Below are positions 16,901-24,827 of a stretch of 56,988 nucleotides of DNA, piece by piece (the first letter of the stretch is position 1; every line of letters starts with the position of its first letter). The notes under the pieces were generated by a model, which was given only the letters and a program-made list of their open reading frames with translations, ran no database searches and was not told where the DNA came from. Made by a program: the position numbers and the translations under genes. This DNA is from ZC4RG30 sp965652645 (lineage in GTDB: Bacteria; Pseudomonadota; Gammaproteobacteria; Steroidobacterales; Steroidobacteraceae), in contig CBFGXE010000017.1 in assembly GCA_965652645.1 (NCBI GenBank), positions 1-56,988 on the forward strand, in the 5' to 3' direction.

Positions 16901-17941
16901 TCAGGCCAGCTTGAACACGCGACGCGCGTTGTCCTCGAAGAAGGCGCGCTTGTCGGTGTCCGGAATCGTCATCGCGTCGCAGAAACCCACCTCTTCCGGC
17001 ACGTACTGGTAGGGGTAGTCCATGGCATAGAGCACGCGGTCCACGCCGATCACCTTCTGGCAGAACTCGATGGCCGGCTGCCAGGCCACGCCGCTGTTGG
17101 TGATGTAGACATTGTTCTTCAGGTAGTGGCTCACCGGGTTCTTCAGGGGCTTCATGAAGGGGTAGCGGTTGGAACGCACGGTGGAGCCATGCATGAAGTC
17201 CAGCCGGTACAGCCAGAAGGGCAGCGCCTCGCCGGCATGCCCGATGATGAACTGCAGCTTCGGGAAGCGGTCGAACACGCCTGCGACGATGATGCGCAGC
17301 ATGTGCAGGCCGGTTTCCACGCCGAAGCCATATACCGCGCCGTCGAGGCCGGATTCAACGAAGGGTTTGATCATTGCCGGCGAGGGCGTGTTCGGGTGCA
17401 GGTAGATGGGTACGTCCAGCGCCTCGGCCGCCTCGAGCACGGGCAGGAACTGCGGCTCGTCCAGGTAGTGGCCCTGGATGTGCGAATTGATGATCACGGC
17501 CTTGAAGCCGAGCTTCTTGACGCCGCGCTCCATCTCCTTCACGGCATTGGCCGGGTCATGCGGCGCCACCGCGACCATGCCGGTGAAGCGGTCCGGATAG
17601 CGGCGGCAGGCCTCTGCCAGCTGGTCATTGGCATCCACGGCAAGGCTGCTGCCGGTGGCCGGATCGAACACCTGCACGCCAGGGGCAGTGAGGGCAATGA
17701 TCTGGTGGTCGATGCCGGCGGCATCCATGTCGGCGACCCGCTGCGGCCCAAGGTCGTGCAGGCGGTCGAAGATGAACTTCGCGCGCGGGCTGGGGCTGCC
17801 CGTGTAGAAACCCCACAGGCTCTGGAATCCGGGATCGTTGAAGTGGCTGTCGGCCAGCAGGCGTTTGAAGCCGGCACTGACATCGGCGGTGAGGAAGGCC
17901 TCTTCGGTGGCAATGCGCCGGTAAGCGGGATTCTGGATCAT
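16901..17941 (-). CDS. ligW: LigW-like 5-carboxyvanillate decarboxylase (amidohydrolase_2 family)
   Basis: This 346-residue metal-dependent decarboxylase homologue has the expected ligands: Glu13 (RIATEEAF), His182 (IYLHPNTPS), His235 (IGHAGEALPFWLYRLDF) and Asp308 (YAMDYPYQYV). The segments GFGVETGLHMLR and KNNVYITNSGVAW match LigW as I remember it. LigW removes the 5-carboxyl of 5-carboxyvanillate, an intermediate of lignin biphenyl breakdown, giving vanillate. Close relatives act on gamma-resorcylate or other ortho-hydroxybenzoates, so the exact substrate is less sure than the chemistry. A GAAGGAAG ribosome site precedes ATG 17941. It leads a two-gene operon with the ligK-like aldolase. 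Confidence 0.8.
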   Translation of the reverse strand: MIQNPAYRRIATEEAFLTADVSAGFKRLLADSHFNDPGFQSLWGFYTGSPSPRAKFIFDRLHDLGPQRVADMDAAGIDHQIIALTAPGVQVFDPATGSSLAVDANDQLAEACRRYPDRFTGMVAVAPHDPANAVKEMERGVKKLGFKAVIINSHIQGHYLDEPQFLPVLEAAEALDVPIYLHPNTPSPAMIKPFVESGLDGAVYGFGVETGLHMLRIIVAGVFDRFPKLQFIIGHAGEALPFWLYRLDFMHGSTVRSNRYPFMKPLKNPVSHYLKNNVYITNSGVAWQPAIEFCQKVIGVDRVLYAMDYPYQYVPEEVGFCDAMTIPDTDKRAFFEDNARRVFKLA

Positions 17942-18067
17942 CTGCCTGCTTCCTTCGATGGTGGCGGAGCGAAAGGGCGGTATTTAAGCACAAATGCCGG
18001 ACGCGGCAGCGAATCCGGCGCGGGCTGTCGCCGGAGGGACGGAAGAGTAGAAACGACCTGCCGTGCG

Positions 18068-19834
18068 CTAGAAGCGCCAGGAGAGCTCGGCAAACACCGA
18101 GGCGTTGTGCTTGCCTTCGATGTCCGGACCATGCAGGGGCCTGGCGACTTCCAGGTAGCCGGTCAGCGAGGCACCAGCCATCGCCATGCCCACGCCCGCC
18201 GTGGTGGCCGCTTCGCGGCCGGGCTGGTCCACCTTCCACGCGGTGCCCGCATCATAGAACCCGTAGGAGGAGATGCGGCCGAGCAGGCGGCCGGCATCCA
18301 GCAGTTCACGCCGCAGTTCGGCCTTGCCGCCTACTCCGCGGTCACCGGCGATCTCCGCCACCTCGAAACCGCGTCCGAGCCGGTCGCCGCCGATCTTGAA
18401 ACGCTCGGTGTCGGGCAGCACGTGGCTGGAGTACTGCGCAAACAGATCCACGCGGACTGTCCAGGACCCGGCGAAGCGGTGCAGCGCAGTGGCCTGCAAC
18501 TGGCTGCTGAGGAAATCCACGCGGCGCACGTCGGTTGCCAGGTCGGCGGCGTCCAGTCCCGCGCCCAGTCCCGTGAGGCCGCGGCGCAACTGCAGGCTTG
18601 CCGAATACTGCATGCCACCGGCGGCGCGCGCATTGGCCCGCAATGCGGCTTCCACCACACGCAGGCGGTCATCGCGCAGCCGGGTGCCGGCGCGGCGGAT
18701 GGCCAGGTTCTCTGCTTCGAATCCGCCCGACAGCCAGAGCGACGCGGCGGAAGCGGCGTGCAGGGGATGGGACACCCGCAGCGTGGCACGGTCACGCAAG
18801 TAGCGGTCATCCAGGTCCACCGGCTGCTCGTCGGGGGCCGAGCTTGAATGGAACAGCAGCAGGTTGGCGCGCGTGCCGCCGGCTCCCAGCGCGGTGTCGA
18901 GGAGCAGGCCAGCCCCCGAGTACTCCCCTGGATCGGCCGCCGCCGCGAACAGCAGTCCAGCCCGGCCGCGCGGCCCGATCAGGCCGTTGGCGTAGACCTG
19001 TCCCAGGATGAATACGGGTCCCGCCTCGTCCGTGCCGCGATTGTTCACCCGCACCACGCCCTCCACGGCTGCAAATGCCGACTGCACCACCAGCTCGTGC
19101 GCGTTGCGCTGGTCGGGATCGCGACGTGTGGTGGCCGAGAGGGTGATGCCTGGCAGGGCGCGCAGGTCGCGCAGCGCCGCCTGGATGTCGGCGGTACGCA
19201 CGGGGACGGCGCCGGTCAGCGTGCGCGCCACGCGCTCGAACGTGGCGTCGTGGCCGCCGGTGCCACCTTCAAACACCACGCGCGATACACGTGCCTCGTG
19301 GACGCGGATGCCCAGCACGCCGGTGGCAGAGAGTGTCTCGTCCACTGCAAATTCCGGGCGCACGAAACCATCGCGCGTGTACAGCTCGGCCACCGCATTG
19401 GCGATGCCCCGCAGGCTGTCGGGCGTGATGCTGCGGCCGAGATGGGCGCGATAGGCGGGAAAGAGCTGTGGCTGTGAATAGGCGGTGCTGCCGGTGAAGA
19501 CCACGGCGCCGAGTACCGGCGCCTCTGCTCCGGATGCGGACGTGGTGGAGGCCATTGCGGCTGATGCGCAGGAAATCCCCGTCAATATGACAAGCGCTGT
19601 AATGAAGCCACTGACGCGACCACGGAAGGTGCCGGTACCGATACGCAGGGCGGTGGCCTCATCGAAAACGTCGGAGGCTTGCTGGACGGCCTGCTGAGCC
19701 GTCCCGGCCGGAAATGATCCGGCTGGCGCGCCGCCATGGACGGTGGCTGATCGCCGCCGCCGCGGTGGCCCTGGTCTCCGTGCTGCGTGCAACGGGCGTC
19801 CTCGATGCGCTGGAGAACGCGGCCACGGACGCAC
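18068..19834 (-). CDS. TpsB-type outer-membrane transporter (ShlB/FhaC/HecB family), start uncertain
   Basis: The frame encodes a two-partner-secretion pore: a POTRA-like region (LGAVVFTGSTAYSQ, then LYTRDGFVRPEF and GVLGIRVHEARVSRVVFEGG) and a C-terminal beta-barrel with the FKIGGDRLGRGFE motif of this family. It ends in aromatic WRF, as outer-membrane proteins do. The first ATG (19834) would overlap the divergent gene by 121 bases and gives an arginine-rich leader. The real signal peptide (VSGFITALVILTGISCASA) lies well inside, at about 19620-19560, and no ATG or GTG precedes it closely; a CTG at 19648 with GAGG upstream is one possibility. No TpsA passenger is nearby. Confidence 0.83.
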   Translation of the reverse strand: MRPWPRSPAHRGRPLHAARRPGPPRRRRSATVHGGAPAGSFPAGTAQQAVQQASDVFDEATALRIGTGTFRGRVSGFITALVILTGISCASAAMASTTSASGAEAPVLGAVVFTGSTAYSQPQLFPAYRAHLGRSITPDSLRGIANAVAELYTRDGFVRPEFAVDETLSATGVLGIRVHEARVSRVVFEGGTGGHDATFERVARTLTGAVPVRTADIQAALRDLRALPGITLSATTRRDPDQRNAHELVVQSAFAAVEGVVRVNNRGTDEAGPVFILGQVYANGLIGPRGRAGLLFAAAADPGEYSGAGLLLDTALGAGGTRANLLLFHSSSAPDEQPVDLDDRYLRDRATLRVSHPLHAASAASLWLSGGFEAENLAIRRAGTRLRDDRLRVVEAALRANARAAGGMQYSASLQLRRGLTGLGAGLDAADLATDVRRVDFLSSQLQATALHRFAGSWTVRVDLFAQYSSHVLPDTERFKIGGDRLGRGFEVAEIAGDRGVGGKAELRRELLDAGRLLGRISSYGFYDAGTAWKVDQPGREAATTAGVGMAMAGASLTGYLEVARPLHGPDIEGKHNASVFAELSWRF

Positions 19835-22473
19835 GCGCGCGCCTTCTGGGGCGCGAGGTGGATTCGGGCATCGTCATCGTGGGCATTGACGGGCAGAGCC
19901 TGCAGGCTCTGCAGGGGTGGCCCTGGCCCCGCTCGCTGCATGCGGAACTGCTCAAGCGCATCGACACGGCGGCGCAACCGCCCGCCCGCATCTTCTTCGA
20001 CATCGACTTCAGCTCCCCGCAACAGGCACTGGATGATGCCTGGTTCGCCAAAGCCCTGGCGGATGTACGCGCGCCTGTGCTGCTGCCGGTGTTCTTCTCC
20101 TACGACAGTGGAACCGGCGACGCGTTGAAGGCCACCCGGGTGGTGGCGCCACTGGAGCAGTTTGCGCGCCATGCCGGACTGGTCTCGGTGATCCGCCAGA
20201 CCAGCGACGACGGACTGGCGCGCCTCTGGCGCAGCGCGTGGGAGATCGACGGTGTCCGCGTGCCCAGCGTGATCGATCCCGAAGGTGTGCTGCAGGCCCG
20301 GGATATCCCCATCGACTATTCGATTTCGCCGGCCTCGTTCGAATACATCTCGTATGTCGACCTGCTGCAGGGCCGGGTGCCTGCGGACCTGCTTGCCGGC
20401 AGGGACGTGTTCATCGGCAACTACTCGATGGAGCTGGGCGACACGGTGGCCGTGCCCGTGTACGGCACGCTGCCGGGCGTTGCAGTGCAGGCCCTGGCCA
20501 CCGAAACAGTAGCGCGGGGAGTGCCGCGCGCGCCGCCGGGGTGGCTTTCCCTTCTGCTGCTGGCTGGCTGGGCGGTGATTGCGACGCTGGCCTTCCGCCT
20601 GCGCTGGGGACGCAACCTGCTGGTCCTGGGCGCGCTGCTGGCGGGCATCGCGGCCTGTTCCATCCTGGCCTTCTCGATGGCACGGCTATGGCTCGAGATG
20701 GCCGCGCCCGCCACCGTGGTGGCGCTGTCCTTTGTCGCGGTGACGCTGCGTTCACTGGACCGGCAGACCTCGCGCGCCCTGGCCTTCGCGCTGGGCCTGC
20801 GTCGCCGGGATGCGCTGCTGCGCAGCGTGGTGCAGTCGTCGGCCGACGGCATCATCTGCGTGGACGTGCGTGGGATGATCCGCACGGCGAATCCCGCTGC
20901 GGGACTGCTGTTCGGGCTGCCGCCGGAGCAGCTCATCGGCGAACCGGCCGCGAGGTTCGTGCCGCTGCTCAAGGCGGGGCACGGCGCCGGCGGCCTGGCG
21001 TCGCTGCCGGGTCCGGCAAGGGAAACGGGTGCATGCAATGCGATGGGCGAGCGTTTTCCGGTCGAGGTGAGCATCAGCCGCGTGCGCCGGCACCGCGAAC
21101 CGCTGTTCACTGCCTTCGTGCGCGACATCCGCGAGCGTCATGCACAGCAGCTCCGCCTGCAGCACCAGGCCACGCATGACGCCCTGACCGGGTTGCCCAA
21201 TCGCGCGGCCCTCATCTCCCACCTCGAGCAGGCCCTGGCGGCATCGGTGCCGCAGGGAGTGGTGCTGCTGATGCTGGACCTGTGCCGGTTCAAGGAAGTC
21301 AACGACGCGCTGGGACACCAGGTGGGTGACAGCGTGCTGTGCGAGGTGGCGCAACGCTTCGCCCGCGTGGCCGGCGACAAGGGCATGATCGCGCGCATCG
21401 GCGGAGACGAGTTCACGGTGACGATGGATGGGCCGGCTTCGCAGGAAGAAGTCGGGAGCCTGGGCCAGGCGCTGGCGGATTGCCTGCGCCAGCCCATCGA
21501 GGTGGCCGGCATCGCCATCGAAGTCGGGGTCAGCATCGGCAGCGCGAAGTTCCCGGGCGACGCGGCTGATGCCCAGGCGCTGCTGCGCAATGCCGACGTG
21601 GCCATGTACGCCGCGAAGCGGCGCGGTACATTGCACGAATGCTACGACCCCGGCAGCGATGCCGGCAGCCTGCGTCGCCTTGCCGTGGGCGGCGAGCTGC
21701 GCGCGGCGATCGCCGGCAATGCGCTGGAGCTGCATTACCAGCCGCAGGTGAATCTGAAATCAGGCCTGGTGGAAAGCTGCGAGGCGCTGGTGCGCTGGTT
21801 CCATCCGGAGCGGGGGGCGATCCCGCCAGGGGAGTTCATCGGCATCGCCGAGACCACCGACCTGATCCGCCCGCTCACCGAGTGGACGCTGCGCACCGCG
21901 CTGGCGCGCATCCGCGCCTGGCGTGACCAGGGCCTTTCGATCCGCATTGCGGTGAACATTTCCGCGCGGCTGCTGCAGGACACTTCGTTCCCGGCGCTGC
22001 TGGCCGGCCTGCTGCGCGACGCCGGCATTCCGCCGCAGCTGCTGGAGGTGGAGATCACCGAAAGCGCGATGATGCTGGATCCATCGCGCGCGCAGCGGGT
22101 GGTGCACGAGATCCACGCACTGGGCGTGGTGATCTCGATCGACGACTTCGGCACCGGATACTCCTCGCTGGGTTACCTGCGTGACCTGCCGGTGCATGCC
22201 CTGAAACTGGACAAGTCCTTCGTGATGGGCATGCGCAGCAACCGGGATGACCGCGTCATCGTGGAGTCCACGGCGCAGATGGCGCATGCACTGGAGCTGG
22301 AGCTGGTGGCCGAGGGCGTGGAGAGCGAGTGGGAGGCGGGTGCGCTGGCGCGCGCCGGCTACGACTACGCGCAGGGTTTCCACTTCACGCGCGCGCTGCC
22401 GGCCGCGCAATGCCTGGCGTGGATACAGGAATTCAACGCTGCGGCGGGGAGTGCGCACGCGATCGCGGTGTAG
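19714..22473 (+). CDS. CHASE2-PAS-GGDEF-EAL membrane sensor for cyclic di-GMP turnover
   Basis: The order of parts in this 919-residue protein is: a membrane helix near residues 10-28; a periplasmic CHASE2 domain (about 40-280) with GIDGQSLQALQGWPWPR; three membrane helices (about 275-345); a PAS domain (about 365-470); GGDEF; and EAL. The cyclase motif is intact (GGDEF, 563-567) with DLCRFKEVNDALGHQVGD before it. The inhibitory RxxD site is not seen at its usual place. The phosphodiesterase set is intact: EAL 690-692, NIS, EITES, DDFGTGYSS, LKLDKSF and AEGVE. Either activity could dominate. The gene is divergent from the TpsB transporter with overlapping 5' regions. Its signal is unknown. 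Confidence 0.92.
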   Translation: MIRLARRHGRWLIAAAAVALVSVLRATGVLDALENAATDARARLLGREVDSGIVIVGIDGQSLQALQGWPWPRSLHAELLKRIDTAAQPPARIFFDIDFSSPQQALDDAWFAKALADVRAPVLLPVFFSYDSGTGDALKATRVVAPLEQFARHAGLVSVIRQTSDDGLARLWRSAWEIDGVRVPSVIDPEGVLQARDIPIDYSISPASFEYISYVDLLQGRVPADLLAGRDVFIGNYSMELGDTVAVPVYGTLPGVAVQALATETVARGVPRAPPGWLSLLLLAGWAVIATLAFRLRWGRNLLVLGALLAGIAACSILAFSMARLWLEMAAPATVVALSFVAVTLRSLDRQTSRALAFALGLRRRDALLRSVVQSSADGIICVDVRGMIRTANPAAGLLFGLPPEQLIGEPAARFVPLLKAGHGAGGLASLPGPARETGACNAMGERFPVEVSISRVRRHREPLFTAFVRDIRERHAQQLRLQHQATHDALTGLPNRAALISHLEQALAASVPQGVVLLMLDLCRFKEVNDALGHQVGDSVLCEVAQRFARVAGDKGMIARIGGDEFTVTMDGPASQEEVGSLGQALADCLRQPIEVAGIAIEVGVSIGSAKFPGDAADAQALLRNADVAMYAAKRRGTLHECYDPGSDAGSLRRLAVGGELRAAIAGNALELHYQPQVNLKSGLVESCEALVRWFHPERGAIPPGEFIGIAETTDLIRPLTEWTLRTALARIRAWRDQGLSIRIAVNISARLLQDTSFPALLAGLLRDAGIPPQLLEVEITESAMMLDPSRAQRVVHEIHALGVVISIDDFGTGYSSLGYLRDLPVHALKLDKSFVMGMRSNRDDRVIVESTAQMAHALELELVAEGVESEWEAGALARAGYDYAQGFHFTRALPAAQCLAWIQEFNAAAGSAHAIAV

Positions 22474-22493
22474 CGGGGCGATATTGCAAAACC

Positions 22494-22522
22494 GGCATCA
22501 GGACATTGTCTTGTCCGGTGCC
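22494..22522. other. small hairpin between the CHASE2 gene and aldehyde dehydrogenase
   Basis: GGCA and TGCC flank GGACA and TGTCC around a six-base loop. It lies in the 76-base gap upstream of the second aldehyde dehydrogenase. It may be a weak terminator or a leader structure; there is no T-run. Confidence 0.35.
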
Positions 22523-22549
22523 TGCGCGAAGGCGCAACATGCCCCTCAC

Positions 22550-23980
22550 ATGAGTTATCCCGACCTTCACCTGCTCGTCGATGGCGAGCAGCTTGGCGCC
22601 AGCGGGCGCCACACTGTTCCCGTACTGAACCCCGCCACGGGCGCGAGCCTGGGCGAGCTTCCGCTGGCCACGGCCGCGGACCTGGATCGTGCACTGGCCG
22701 CCGCGGCGCGCACCTGGCCGGCGTGGCGGGCACTGGGTCCGCGGGAGCGTGGTCGCCTGTTGCAGAAGGCGGCACAGCTGCTGCGGGAGCGCAGCGACGC
22801 CATTGCCCGCATCGCCACGCTGGAAGAAGGCAAGACGCTGCCCGAGGCGCGTGCGGAGCTGGCCGCGGCGGCGGAAATCTTCGACTGGTACGCCGAAGAG
22901 GGCCGCCGCGCCTATGGCCGCGTGCTGCCGCAGCGGATCACCGGCATGCGCATGACCGTGGTGAAGGAGCCGGTCGGTCCCGTGGCGGCCTTCGCGCCGT
23001 GGAACTTCCCGCTGGGCAATCCCGCACGCAAGCTTGGCGCGGCCCTGGCCGCCGGCTGCACCGTGATCCTGAAGCCTGCCGAGGAAACGCCGGCCAGCGC
23101 GCTGGCGGTTGCCGCCGCGCTGGTGGAGGCGGGTGTTCCGCCCGGCGTGGTGCAGATCGTGTTCGGCGAGCCGGCGGAGGTGTCGCGCCACCTGATCACG
23201 TCGCCGGTGATCCGTGCCGTGCATTTCACCGGCTCCATCCCGGTGGGCAAGCAGCTCACGCAGCTCGCCGCCGCGGGCATGAAGCGGACCACCATGGAAC
23301 TGGGCGGACATGCGCCGGTGCTGGTGTTCGACGATGCGGACGTGGATTCCGTGCTTGAGCTTGCCGTGCCTGCGAAGTTCCGCAATGCCGGCCAGGTGTG
23401 CGTATCCCCCACGCGTTTCTACGTGCAGGAGGGGATCTACGAGCGCTTCGCGGCCGGATTGGCGGAGCGTGTGCGCCAGCTGAAGGTCGGCGACGGCCTG
23501 GATCCCGCAGTGCGCATGGGGCCCCTGGCGCACGAGCGGCGCGTGCCGGCAGTGGCAGGGCTGATCGAGGCGGCGGTGCGTGATGGTGCGCGAGTTCTCA
23601 CCGGTGGCCAGGTGCTGCCGGGGCCGGGCTATTTCTACGCTCCGACGGTGCTCGCCGACGTGCCCGAATCCTCACGCATCATGAACGAGGAGCCCTTTGG
23701 TCCGGTGGCCTTGCTGCGGCCATTCCGCGAGTTTGGCGAGGCGATTGCCGCCGCCAACCGGTTGCCCTATGGCCTGGCTGCCTATGCCTTCACCCAGAAC
23801 GCCCGGCGCGTGAACTTGCTCGGCGAGCAGGTGGAATCGGGCATGCTGGGCATCAACAGCTTCACCATCGCCATGCCCGAGGCGCCCTTCGGCGGCGTGA
23901 AGGAGAGCGGCCATGGCTCCGAGGAAGGCATCGAGGGACTGGATTCCTGCCTGGTGACCAAGTTCATCACCGAGTCGTAG
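22550..23980 (+). CDS. succinate-semialdehyde dehydrogenase-like aldehyde dehydrogenase
   Basis: This 476-residue ALDH has catalytic Cys284 (NAGQVCVSP), Glu250 (TMELGGHAP), Asn152 (FAPWNFPLGNP) and the glycine motif FTGSIPVGKQ. The residues around Cys and the APFGGVKESGHGSEEG tail are typical of NAD(P)-dependent succinate-semialdehyde and related dehydrogenases. The ATG at 22550 is the first that gives a normal N-terminus; the frame extends upstream only inside the CHASE2 gene. It appears to be a single gene; its substrate is inferred only to subfamily level. Confidence 0.87.
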   Translation: MSYPDLHLLVDGEQLGASGRHTVPVLNPATGASLGELPLATAADLDRALAAAARTWPAWRALGPRERGRLLQKAAQLLRERSDAIARIATLEEGKTLPEARAELAAAAEIFDWYAEEGRRAYGRVLPQRITGMRMTVVKEPVGPVAAFAPWNFPLGNPARKLGAALAAGCTVILKPAEETPASALAVAAALVEAGVPPGVVQIVFGEPAEVSRHLITSPVIRAVHFTGSIPVGKQLTQLAAAGMKRTTMELGGHAPVLVFDDADVDSVLELAVPAKFRNAGQVCVSPTRFYVQEGIYERFAAGLAERVRQLKVGDGLDPAVRMGPLAHERRVPAVAGLIEAAVRDGARVLTGGQVLPGPGYFYAPTVLADVPESSRIMNEEPFGPVALLRPFREFGEAIAAANRLPYGLAAYAFTQNARRVNLLGEQVESGMLGINSFTIAMPEAPFGGVKESGHGSEEGIEGLDSCLVTKFITES

Positions 23981-23982
23981 GT

Positions 23983-24003
23983 GCTGCGCCGCGCAGGCGC
24001 AGC
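23983..24003. terminator. hairpin between convergent aldehyde dehydrogenase and uppP
   Basis: A perfect 8-base stem (GCTGCGCC and GGCGCAGC) with a five-base loop fills the 28-base gap between the convergent stops at 23980 and 24009. It is a probable bidirectional terminator, although it lacks a T-run. Confidence 0.6.
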
Positions 24004-24008
24004 GGGCC

Positions 24009-24818
24009 TCACGGCGTCCGCAGCAGCAGCAGGGCGGCCAGCGCGGCCGCCGCGAATCGCCACCAGGCAAACAGTCCCAGCCCGTGGCGGTTGAGCCATG
24101 CGACCATCCATTTCACCGCCAGTGCGGCCGATAACCAGGCCGCAATGAATCCGGTGAGCAACGCCGGCCAGCCGTAGCTGCCCAGCATGCCGTCGCCACT
24201 TTTCACGATGGACCAGGCGGTGGCTGCCGTCAGCGTCAGCACCCCCAGCAGGAAGGCGAACTCCACGGCGGCTGCCATCGACAGGCCCACGGCCAGGCCG
24301 CCGAGAATGGTTACCAGGCTGCGGCTGGTGCCCGGCCACATTGCCACCACCTGGAAGAGGCCGATCACCACGGCCGCACGCCAGCGCAGTTGCGCCAGGT
24401 CCAGTCCCTCGCGATGCCGCTCCGCCCAGCGGTTGAGCGCGAGGATGAGTACGCCGCCCACCACCCACGCGGCAATCACCGGCTTCACGCCGAACAGCCG
24501 CGACTCGATCTCATCGTCAAACAGCAGGCCGAGGATGGCAGCGGGGAGAAAGGCGGCCAGGATGCACAGCGCCAGCTTCAGTCCCGCCGCATCGCGGCCC
24601 AGCAAGCCGCCCACCATGCCGGCCACGCGCTGGCGGTAGGTGCCAAGCACGGCCACGATGGCGCCGCCCTGGATGGCGATGGCATAGGCGTTGGCCGCGG
24701 CGCCTTCCTCGATGCCCAGCAGGCGCTGCGCGATCAGCAGGTGGCCGGTGGAACTGACGGGCAGGTATTCGGTAATGCCTTCCACGAGCCCGAGGATCAG
24801 GGCCTGCAACAAATCCAT
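24009..24818 (-). CDS. uppP: undecaprenyl-diphosphatase UppP/BacA
   Basis: This 269-residue inner-membrane phosphatase regenerates undecaprenyl phosphate for peptidoglycan and other envelope polymers and can confer bacitracin resistance. The two family motifs are present: EGITEYLPVSSTGHL near residues 14-28 and PGTSRSLVTILGG in the second half, with about eight membrane helices. It lies nine bases downstream of the S8 protease on the same strand. Confidence 0.95.
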   Translation of the reverse strand: MDLLQALILGLVEGITEYLPVSSTGHLLIAQRLLGIEEGAAANAYAIAIQGGAIVAVLGTYRQRVAGMVGGLLGRDAAGLKLALCILAAFLPAAILGLLFDDEIESRLFGVKPVIAAWVVGGVLILALNRWAERHREGLDLAQLRWRAAVVIGLFQVVAMWPGTSRSLVTILGGLAVGLSMAAAVEFAFLLGVLTLTAATAWSIVKSGDGMLGSYGWPALLTGFIAAWLSAALAVKWMVAWLNRHGLGLFAWWRFAAAALAALLLLRTP

Positions 24819-24827
24819 GAATGATTC

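Noticed and set aside
8553..17941. The aromatic-gene region as a recently acquired island
   Set aside because: No integrase, insertion sequence, tRNA, direct repeats or visible change in base composition marks its edges.
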